DNA of 64,000 nt from Streptomyces sp. Mut1 (lineage in GTDB: Bacteria > Actinomycetota > Actinomycetes > Streptomycetales > Streptomycetaceae), in NCBI RefSeq assembly GCF_030719295.1, contig NZ_CP120997.1, forward strand, positions 1,922,001 through 1,986,000. Reading direction: 5' to 3'. The notes under the pieces are model-generated. The model was not told the DNA's origin. It saw only the letters and a list, made by a program, of their open reading frames with translations, and did not search any database. A program made the position numbers and the translations under genes. Below are positions 58,239-64,000 of the stretch, one piece after another; position 1 is the stretch's first letter, and the number at the start of each line of letters is the position of its first letter.

Positions 58239-59219
58239 TCAGCGGATGTGGCCCGTGTCGATGAACTCCGACGTCCCGTCGCGGTAGTAGTCCGTATGCC
58301 TGGTCGCGTAGGCGTCGTCAAACACCAGCACCACCAACGGGACCGCGGTGTCCTCCCGGCAGCAACTGCATTCCTTCACGAAGGAGAGGCGCAGCTTCCT
58401 GTAGACGGGGGCGCTTTCGATGTGGCGGGACTTCACATAGTTCTCCGCCGGGTCGGACGATTCCTCGGGGAGTCGGTAGGTCTCCTCCGTCGATGCGGTG
58501 GCCGTCGTCTCGGTCGTCCGGGCCTTTTTCACGATCCGGGTGACCGCGGCCTCGATCCGCGCGCCGACCTTCGATTTCTTGGCGATGTCCGCGGCCAGGC
58601 TTCCCTTGGCGTTGTACTGATGGGAGGTCTCCACGATAAATGTCTCTTTGACGGACGTGCTGTACGTGTACTTCTTTTCCTGGCCCGCATTGATCTGCTG
58701 GACCGTGACCCAGCTGTCCGGGATCACATGGGCTTCATCGAGGACCTGGACGGCTGCCAGGTAATACCTGACCCTGTCACCGAACAGGAGAAATTTCCTG
58801 CGTTCGGAATGGAGGAGTTCAGGGGAGCCGACCCGCCACTGGGCCGCCCGGTCCACCTCGTACTGGGTGTGCCATTTGAGGACGACTTCGGACAGTCTCG
58901 CGATGTCGGCCTTGGCGAGGTAGTCCGAGAAGCCGAGGCTCATGGCCTGGCCGACCTCGTTCGAGCTGGCCTCTCCGGTAATCATGATGGCGTTGAGTGC
59001 GGGATTCACCTCCCGGAGCTCGCGGTAGAGCTCGGTGCCGCTCTTGACCGGCATCCGCTGGTCCAGCAGGGCCACCCGGATCGGGTGTTCCTGAACGGCG
59101 GCAACGGCGCGTTCCGGCCTACTGCACGCCAGCGTGCGGAAGCCGGTCTGCTGGGTGATCAGCTCAGCGAGCTGCTCGGCCATGCTGCGCGAGTCATCGA
59201 CCACGAGTACCGTGTACAC
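58239..59219 (-). CDS. Response regulator with a large, unrecognised C-terminal domain
   Basis: The product is 326 residues. The N-terminal receiver domain has VYTVLVVDDSRSMAEQLAEL (acid pocket), the phospho-acceptor Asp53 in VALLDQRMPV and the switch Thr in IMITGEASSNEVGQA with the following YLAKAD (Lys). The remaining about 190 residues contain no helix-turn-helix, GGDEF, HD or ATPase motif. They include alternating Ser/Thr-rich strands, TYSTSVKETFIVETSHQY and KARTTETTATASTEETYRLP, then ECSCCRED with three cysteines and VPLVVLVFDDAYATRHTDYY. GTG at 59219 follows a perfect AGGAGG. It overlaps the kinase gene by 26 bases. The function of the output part is unknown. Confidence 0.85.
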   Translation of the reverse strand: MYTVLVVDDSRSMAEQLAELITQQTGFRTLACSRPERAVAAVQEHPIRVALLDQRMPVKSGTELYRELREVNPALNAIMITGEASSNEVGQAMSLGFSDYLAKADIARLSEVVLKWHTQYEVDRAAQWRVGSPELLHSERRKFLLFGDRVRYYLAAVQVLDEAHVIPDSWVTVQQINAGQEKKYTYSTSVKETFIVETSHQYNAKGSLAADIAKKSKVGARIEAAVTRIVKKARTTETTATASTEETYRLPEESSDPAENYVKSRHIESAPVYRKLRLSFVKECSCCREDTAVPLVVLVFDDAYATRHTDYYRDGTSEFIDTGHIR

Positions 59220-60204
59220 CGCCGTCCTCCTGCCTCCGGGAAGGGAGCGAAACGGTGAACGCGGCTTCGTCACCGTCGGCTTTCATGGATATCTCGCCGC
59301 CCGCGAAGCCCTCGACCAGGCCCTTACTGACGGACAGGCCCACGCCCTGATGACCGCTCTTCGTGGTGTAGCCCCTGTCGAATACTTCGCCGCCCGGTGG
59401 ACCGCTCGCGCACACATTGGAGATGACGAAGGCAATGGTGTCCGCCCCCCTCGTGAAATACACCGCAACCTTTCCACCCTCCGGAGAGGCATCGACGGCG
59501 TTTTCGAGAAGCGGCAGGAGTGCGGCGATGACGAAGTCGTCCGCATAGCCGTCGAAGGATTCCGGGATGTCGCCGATCTCCGGCTCGATCGCCTTGTCGA
59601 CCGCGTTCGCGTAGAAGTCGACCGCCATTCTCAGCGCCGCCGCACCGGTGCCGGTGAACGATTCACCCACACCCTCCTGGAGTTTCCCGTAATTCCTGTA
59701 CGCATTGATGAAGCACTTGCATATCTCGACACCCTCCCGGATGCGCCGGACCGGGAGCGCCACCGCCTCGTCCCCGCCCGCTGCCCGGGACTCCATGGAC
59801 AGCGCCGCGGCCTCGATCTGGGCCAGCGGGGTACTGAGCGAGTGGGCGATCTCCTGCGTCAGCTTGGCCCGTTCGGCGCTCACGTCGGCCGAGCTCATGT
59901 GGACGACCTCGGCGGTCACGTTGGTGACAGGCTGCGGCCGGCGTTTCAGATCCTGCCGGACCCGGAAGGCGATCTCGTCGGGAAGGCGTTCAATCAGCTC
60001 CGGCACCAGGCGCTGGGACCGGGCGGCCTCCGACACATCGAGCTCCTGCGTGCGCAGGAGCTCCCGGATCTCCCGGACCGACCTCGTGAGTTCGTACGCC
60101 CTGTCCTCCGCACGCCTCGACAGCCTGGAGGCGAACCCCATGGCCAGCAGTCCGGCGGCGCTGCCAGTCGTCACTGCGAAGGTCGCGTTGATGAATGCGT
60201 CCAT
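59194..60204 (-). CDS. Sensor histidine kinase, cytoplasmic-type with one membrane segment
   Basis: The product is 336 residues. The N-terminus is hydrophobic (FAVTTGSAAGLLAMGFASRL), one membrane segment, followed by a coiled-coil-like region rich in Arg and Glu. The H-box is KLTQEIAHSLSTPLAQIEAA with His about 121. The ATPase domain has LLPLLENAVDAS (N box) and GYTTKSGHQGVGLSVSKGLV (G2). A short distance to the coupled regulator (26-base overlap) makes them a pair. It has no extracellular sensor, so it probably senses an intracellular or membrane signal. Confidence 0.88.
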   Translation of the reverse strand: MDAFINATFAVTTGSAAGLLAMGFASRLSRRAEDRAYELTRSVREIRELLRTQELDVSEAARSQRLVPELIERLPDEIAFRVRQDLKRRPQPVTNVTAEVVHMSSADVSAERAKLTQEIAHSLSTPLAQIEAAALSMESRAAGGDEAVALPVRRIREGVEICKCFINAYRNYGKLQEGVGESFTGTGAAALRMAVDFYANAVDKAIEPEIGDIPESFDGYADDFVIAALLPLLENAVDASPEGGKVAVYFTRGADTIAFVISNVCASGPPGGEVFDRGYTTKSGHQGVGLSVSKGLVEGFAGGEISMKADGDEAAFTVSLPSRRQEDGGVHGTRGR

Positions 60205-60229
60205 GGCCCCCCTCGGCAACGCGCCCAGA

Positions 60230-60352
60230 TTAGGCGGAGCCGCCCGGCGCCGTCACCGCTTCACCGGAACAGGGCGGCAGGTTCCGCAGCTTGAAGGCCG
60301 TGACCTCGCTGCGGTACTCCTTCCACTCGCGCTTCTTGTTGCGGAGGAAGTG
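60230..60352 (-). pseudogene. Fragment of glnA2 3' end
   Basis: The minus-strand frame contains FLRNKKREWKEYRSEVTAF then KLRNLP, which copies the glnA2 C-terminus FLRNKKREWEEYRSEVTAF and ELKNLL. Only the last about 25 codons are present, and the match stops on both sides. It is a duplicated end, not a gene. See the repeat pair. Confidence 0.85.
60277..60350. repeat. Direct repeat of the glnA2 3' end (left copy)
   Basis: These 74 bases match 62601-62674 with five mismatches and no gap, in the same orientation, 2.3 kb apart. They flank the region that contains the decayed IS elements. The layout resembles a pair of attachment sites or a scar from recombination. Confidence 0.85.
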
Positions 60353-60421
60353 GTGTGCCGGGTTCGCGACATGCGGCCACTGACGTGATCTGCACTGTGA
60401 CCTGCGGGTGAGCAATTGACA

Positions 60422-60443
60422 GTTGTCACCATTGGTCGACAAC
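60422..60443. promoter_or_regulatory. Inverted repeat upstream of the 60539 gene
   Basis: GTTGTC (60422-60427) and GACAAC (60438-60443) face each other across 10 bases, with a further GACAGTTGTC nearby. It is a possible operator about 100 bases upstream of the small membrane gene. Confidence 0.4.
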
Positions 60444-60538
60444 GAGTGCTCCCCGCGCGGGGCCCAGACGACCTCACAGGAGCGCTCCGGCGGGATACCC
60501 CCTAGCAGCAGATATGGCGGACTCATAGGCTCCCAGCC

Positions 60539-61003
60539 ATGGAATGGACAGCATTGGTTGCTACAGCGGTAGGTGCGGTTATCGGGGTTGGCAGCACCCT
60601 CGTCACAGACCGCGCGTCTTGGCGGCGGAACACGAGGGCGCAGGACAGAGAGACTCTGCGCGCAGTGGCTGCCCAGTTTTTGGAGGCCTTGACGGAAGCG
60701 CGCGACACCATAAGCGATGCCAGCAGATCAGGGCACGTACACGTGGATGAACGCGCCCAACTCGCTCGTACCAGCGTCCTCACTCACGGTGTGCACTCAA
60801 AGCAGTACCAATTGGAGCTATTGGCCACGCCGGAGGTGGCAGGGCTCGCTGGCAACGCGGCCTATCAACTGCTTCAGTACAGGGACGCGGTAATTGCTGG
60901 ACATCTCCGCGACGATCCTGAGTGTGCGGAGGCGCGACGCGCATTCCGCGATGCCCGTCAGAAGCTCATGGCCGCCTTGCGGTCCTCATTGGCTCGCACC
61001 TGA
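60539..61003 (+). CDS. Accessory membrane-anchored protein of unknown function
   Basis: The product is 154 residues. It starts MEWTALVATAVGAVIGVGST, a membrane segment, followed by a charged helical region such as RNTRAQDRETLRAVAAQFLE and AYQLLQYRDAVIAGHLRDDP. Third codon positions contain more A and T than in the surrounding core genes, suggesting foreign origin. TAGGCT lies 7 bases before the ATG, as in leaderless mRNAs. It sits inside the interval bounded by the glnA2 repeats. Confidence 0.7.
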   Translation: MEWTALVATAVGAVIGVGSTLVTDRASWRRNTRAQDRETLRAVAAQFLEALTEARDTISDASRSGHVHVDERAQLARTSVLTHGVHSKQYQLELLATPEVAGLAGNAAYQLLQYRDAVIAGHLRDDPECAEARRAFRDARQKLMAALRSSLART

Positions 61004-61049
61004 GGCGATGCCTTGATTGGTGCCGAATCATTGAGCTGGCATAAGGACG

Positions 61050-61440
61050 GTGGGACATCTGGTACCGGACAGGCTGTGGGACATGCTCAAGGATGTGGTG
61101 CCGTTGGCGGTCGGCGGCGGTGCGCTGACCGGATGGTGTTCACGGCAACTACCTTCGTGGCCACGTCAAGCTGTATCTGACGGCAACTTCCCCCCGATCT
61201 TCGGAGCCTCCGGGCAGACAGTTCATCGACGCTGTTCCGACTGGTCGAAGGGTCGGGTACGGGCTGAAGTGCATCGGGCAGTACTGGCCCGGCCAGAGGC
61301 AAGTGGCCAGTTGGACTGGTGGCGGTGCGCGATCGATTCGATGAGCCTGCCTGCGACTCCATCGACGCTACGAGCGCAAGGCTGAACACTTCCTTCTCGG
61401 AATCGTGGCGGCCGCCTATGAGTGGTGCCAGACCTCTGCC
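61050..61440 (+). pseudogene. Decayed IS5-family transposase
   Basis: The plus strand has LVPDRLWDMLKDVVPLAV near 61060 and SGQTVHRRCSDWSKGRVRAE then SGQLDWWRCAIDSMSL, the N-terminal part of IS5-type transposases. In another frame from about 61357 it reads LHRRYERKAEHFLLGIVAAA then YEWCQTSAE, the C-terminal part. The catalytic middle is missing and the frames do not match, so the element has an internal deletion and frameshift. No terminal repeats were identified. It is not functional. Confidence 0.8.
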
Positions 61441-61975
61441 GAGCAATGTCCCAGGAAGTACCCGCTATACCCCCAGTGTTGAAGAACAGAGCCCAGCTCA
61501 CGACAGCGTCCCCTGCACGCCGCGCACCCCGCTCGAATGCGAAGCCGGGCCAGCACAGGTCTCCCGTCAGGCTGAACTGAATGCCCTCGCCCCGCCCCAG
61601 CGCGTGGGCCTCCATCTCAGTGGACAACTCCGACGGCACACGGCCGATCAGCCGGATCCCCTCGCAGATGACCTGAGGGCCACGCAACCCATCGACGAGC
61701 ACGCACGTCAGCCCCACCCCTTCGACGAAATAACACTTCACAGCCGACCACTGCTCGTCCGACGCAGCCCTGCGAAAGTTGACCCGCCACTGGGCACGCA
61801 ACGAGTTCCAGCGCTCTATCTCACTCTCCTCGGCGATGAAGCCGCGCCCTGCCATAACTGTGACGGCGGCGGGCCGATCGATCCCGAAGGCCAGCGGCCC
61901 GACAGCCTCTGCGGGCACGTACCCCCACTGCTCCCGCTCGGAGTCCGCAAGCACTGTCCAGTAGTCCGTGTTCAT
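61223..61975 (-). CDS. Unknown accessory protein, 3' end cut by the IS5 remnant
   Basis: The product is 250 residues as an open frame. It opens MNTDYWTVLADSEREQWGYV, and contains FVEGVGLTCVLVDGLRGPQV and WPGFAFERGARRAGDAVVSW. Residues after about 178 (near 61440) read antisense through the IS remnant, so the native C-terminus is lost. I do not recognise the intact part; codon use is less G/C-biased than the core. The ATG at 61975 is the best start. It could still yield a truncated or chimeric protein. Confidence 0.6.
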   Translation of the reverse strand: MNTDYWTVLADSEREQWGYVPAEAVGPLAFGIDRPAAVTVMAGRGFIAEESEIERWNSLRAQWRVNFRRAASDEQWSAVKCYFVEGVGLTCVLVDGLRGPQVICEGIRLIGRVPSELSTEMEAHALGRGEGIQFSLTGDLCWPGFAFERGARRAGDAVVSWALFFNTGGIAGTSWDIARQRSGTTHRRPPRFREGSVQPCARSVDGVAGRLIESIAHRHQSNWPLASGRASTARCTSARTRPFDQSEQRR

Positions 61976-62070
61976 GGCCCGATGATCAGTCACCCGGCTC
62001 CGCCGACATAATCGGCCGGAGGATCCAGATACGGCACCATGACCCAGCCCATGCCATTCCTTCCTGACTG

Positions 62071-62111
62071 CACCACATGAGACAACGTCCAAGACGTCGT
62101 CTCATGTGGTG
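62071..62111. repeat. Near-perfect 19-base inverted repeat
   Basis: CACCACATGAGACAACGTC (62071-62089) faces GACGTCGTCTCATGTGGTG (62093-62111), with one mismatch and a 3-base loop. It overlaps the second transposase remnant. Such a long stem may be a terminator, a trace of an IS end, or a regulatory RNA structure. Confidence 0.55.
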
Positions 62112-62260
62112 ACTCGATGCCACGTCGCGCGATCTTTTGGTGTGATGCTCCGGTTCCGCAGCCAGTGGCGGATCTCCGAGTAGTCGTACCCCTTCCCTGC
62201 GCGGAGTTCGGTGGGGCTGCGACGTCGGATCCCGCGCCACGAGCACACGACCGGAAGAGC
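62095..62260 (-). pseudogene. Second decayed IS5-type transposase fragment
   Basis: On the minus strand GKGYDYSEIRHWLRNRSITPK and, after a frameshift, KIARRGIESPHETTSW match the C-terminal catalytic region of IS5-type transposases (DKGYDY...WLR..GI.P.IARRGIES). Both ends are missing. It is oriented opposite to the first remnant. Confidence 0.75.
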
Positions 62261-62517
62261 CATGTCGGGAAGCGCGCCCGTGCAGCGGAGCCGGGGTGCC
62301 TTGATGAGTTGGAGAAACCTGCAACGTCCCGGAGCTCAAGGCCTGCCCCGTAACTGCTGCTTGCCACGAGTGCTGTGCCCTTCCCCGGGTCGGGTTCTTA
62401 TGAGCTCAGGAACGTTGTCAGTGGGCGAGGGCAGACTGACGTCGCCATGGACAAGGTGTACTTGGGCCGCCCGTTCGGGCCTGACGGCCCGCGGGCGGCC
62501 CAGAGCTGATCATGGCT
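62261..62517. other. Gene-free interval with one hairpin
   Basis: Within it GGGCCGCCCG (62464-62473) faces the complementary CGGGCGGCCC (62492-62501). I see no coding sequence I can support. Confidence 0.4.
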
Positions 62518-62557
62518 GCGGGCGGGTCACCTCGGTTGAACCGGGTGGCCCGCCCGC
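62518..62557 (-). terminator. glnA2 terminator
   Basis: GCGGGCGGGTCACC pairs with GGTGGCCCGCCCGC (13 of 14 bases, 12-base loop), 30 bases beyond the minus-strand glnA2 stop. Confidence 0.75.
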
Positions 62558-62586
62558 TTTCTGGTCTCTGGGCGCCTGACCTGCGT

Positions 62587-63948
62587 CTACAGCACCGGCA
62601 GCAGGTTCTTCAGCTCGAAGGCCGTGACCTCGCTGCGGTACTCCTCCCACTCGCGCTTCTTGTTGCGCAGGAAGAAGTCGAAGACGTGCTCGCCGAGGGT
62701 TTCGGCGACCAGTTCGCTCTTCTCCATGAGGGAGATCGCCTCGCCCAGGTTCTGCGGGAGGGGTTCGATGCCCATCGCGCGGCGTTCCGCGTCGGAGAGG
62801 GCCCAGACGTCGTCGTCGGCGCCGGCCGGGAGTTCGTAGCCTTCCTCGATGCCCTTGAGGCCGGCGGCGAGGAGGACCGCGTAGGTGAGGTAGGGGTTCG
62901 CGCCGGAGTCGATGGAGCGGACCTCGACGCGGGCCGAGCCGGTCTTGCCGGGCTTGTACATCGGGACGCGGATCAGCGCGGAGCGGTTGTTGTGGCCCCA
63001 GCAGATGTACGAGGGGGCCTCGCCGCCGGCGCCCGCCGCGCGGGAGGAGCCGCCCCAGATGCGCTTGTAGGAGTTGACCCACTGGTTGGTGACGGCGGAG
63101 ATCTCCGCCGCGTGCCGGAGCAGGCCTGCGATGAAGGAGCGGCCGACCTTGGAGAGCTGGTACTCCGCGCCGGACTCGTAGAAGGCGTTGCGGTCGCCCT
63201 CGAAGAGGGAGAGGTGGGTGTGCATGCCCGAGCCGGGGTACTCCGAGAACGGCTTCGGCATGAACGTCGCCTGCACGCCCTGCTCCAGCGCGACCTGCTT
63301 CATGACCAGGCGGAAGGTCATGATGTTGTCGGCCGTCGACAGCGCGTCCGCGTACCGCAGGTCGATCTCCTGTTGGCCGGGCGCGCCCTCGTGGTGGCTG
63401 AACTCGACCGAGATGCCCATGGATTCGAGCATGGTGATGGCCTGGCGGCGGAAGTCCATGCCGACGTTCTGCGGGGTGTGGTCGAAGTAGCCGGAGCTGT
63501 CGGCGGGGGTGGGCCGGGTACCGTCGACCGGCTTGTCCTTCAGCAGGTAGAACTCGATCTCCGGGTGGGTGTAGAAGGTGAAGCCCAGGTCGGAGGTCTT
63601 GGCCAGGATGCGCTTGAGCACGTACCGCGGGTCGGCGAAGGACGGCGAGCCGTCCGGCATCAGGATGTCGCAGAACATGCGGGCCGTGCCCGGGGCCTCC
63701 GCGCGCCACGGCAGGATCTGGAACGTGCCCGGGTCCGGCTTGGCGATCATGTCCGACTCGTACACCCGGGCGAAGCCCTCGATGGCGGAGCCGTCGAAGC
63801 CGATGCCCTCGTCGAACGCCTGCTCCAGCTCGGCGGGGGCGACGGCCACGGACTTGAGGTAACCGAGGACATCGGTGAACCACAGCCGTACGAACCGGAT
63901 GTCGCGCTCCTCAAGGGTCCTGAGGACGAATTCCTGCTGCTTGTCCAT
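62587..63948 (-). CDS. glnA2: Glutamine synthetase-like gamma-glutamylpolyamine synthetase GlnA2
   Basis: The product is 453 residues with type I glutamine synthetase motifs: EGIGFDGSAIEGFARV, HPEIEFYLL (Glu ligands), HHEGAPGQQEIDLRYA, MPKPFSEYPGSGMHTHLSLF and SYICWGHNNRSALIRVPMY. It begins MDKQQEFVLRTLEERDIRFV, matching S. coelicolor GlnA2 as I recall it, which is shown to glutamylate polyamines rather than make glutamine. ATG at 63948 follows AAGGA. The Tyr in GYELPAG occupies the region of the adenylylation loop. A partial copy of its 3' end is at 60277-60350, with IS remnants between. The enzyme itself looks intact. Confidence 0.93.
   Translation of the reverse strand: MDKQQEFVLRTLEERDIRFVRLWFTDVLGYLKSVAVAPAELEQAFDEGIGFDGSAIEGFARVYESDMIAKPDPGTFQILPWRAEAPGTARMFCDILMPDGSPSFADPRYVLKRILAKTSDLGFTFYTHPEIEFYLLKDKPVDGTRPTPADSSGYFDHTPQNVGMDFRRQAITMLESMGISVEFSHHEGAPGQQEIDLRYADALSTADNIMTFRLVMKQVALEQGVQATFMPKPFSEYPGSGMHTHLSLFEGDRNAFYESGAEYQLSKVGRSFIAGLLRHAAEISAVTNQWVNSYKRIWGGSSRAAGAGGEAPSYICWGHNNRSALIRVPMYKPGKTGSARVEVRSIDSGANPYLTYAVLLAAGLKGIEEGYELPAGADDDVWALSDAERRAMGIEPLPQNLGEAISLMEKSELVAETLGEHVFDFFLRNKKREWEEYRSEVTAFELKNLLPVL
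62601..62674. repeat. Direct repeat of the glnA2 3' end (right, native copy)
   Basis: This is the native end of glnA2. It matches 60277-60350 with five mismatches in 74 bases. See the left copy. Confidence 0.85.
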
Positions 63949-64000
63949 AGCCACATCCTTGCAGTTCAGACGGTCTGTGCTCCACCTCCCGGGGCTGGGG

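Noticed and set aside
58164-59258. Plus-strand frame opposite the response regulator
   Set aside because: Antisense to a receiver domain with a perfect ribosome-binding site; no domain of its own.
1-64000. tRNA or other structured RNA genes
   Set aside because: No cloverleaf or CCA-type end was recognised on either strand by eye; a tRNA scan would be needed to be certain.

Overview
The window is chromosomal DNA from a Streptomyces species. The evidence is very high GC with strong G/C bias at third codon positions, many GTG starts, short operons with 4-base start/stop overlaps, and gene content and order that I recognise from the S. coelicolor glnII - maltose/amylase - malR - glnE - glnA2 region. 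That synteny statement is from memory and was not computed. I see no tRNA, rRNA or CRISPR array.

Layout. At 0-6.5 kb there is the end of a SulP transporter, a possible leaderless micropeptide, small conserved genes (VOC protein, MmpS-like protein, ArsC/Spx-like protein), a Gfo/Idh/MocA oxidoreductase, and an unusual coupled pair: a vWA/MIDAS protein plus a protein ending in a Fis-like helix-turn-helix. At 6.5-11.1 kb lies glnII with a GlnR-type operator, then a malic enzyme-fumarase pair with more A/T-ending codons than its neighbours. At 11.3-24.8 kb there are regulators (winged helix, NarL-type two-component pair, MarR, TetR, a signalling ATPase), an MMPL exporter, an alpha-L-fucosidase, and a small redox cluster (AhpD-like protein, PF10118-like protein, ferredoxin-type reductase).

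At 24.9-41.0 kb is the starch/maltodextrin regulon. It comprises a secreted bifunctional amylase-pullulanase, a secreted CBM20 alpha-amylase, alpha-glucosidase coupled to a LacI regulator, the malEFG importer and divergent malR. Palindromes built on GCAAG/CTTGC occur upstream of both the amylase and malE-malR, as expected for a shared MalR regulon: polymers are cut outside, maltodextrins are imported by MalEFG, and alpha-glucosidase finishes them in the cytoplasm. At 41-48.6 kb are a PAP2 protein, glnE, a HemK-like methyltransferase, a flavin oxidoreductase and an S51-type peptidase. With glnII and glnA2 the window therefore holds two glutamine-synthetase-like enzymes plus the adenylyltransferase that controls the GSI type.

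From 48.6 to 62.6 kb the content becomes accessory. There is a frameshifted Nudix remnant, a LAL-type LuxR regulator, an XRE protein, a secreted serine protease, an intact Nudix paralog, a protein with an internal duplication, a truncated regulator, a CdiI-like orphan immunity protein, and a histidine kinase whose response regulator has a large unrecognised output domain. The segment 60.2-62.6 kb is a mobile-element graveyard: two decayed IS5-type transposases and a gene cut by one of them, bounded by a direct repeat of the glnA2 3' end. Intact glnA2 follows at the right edge.
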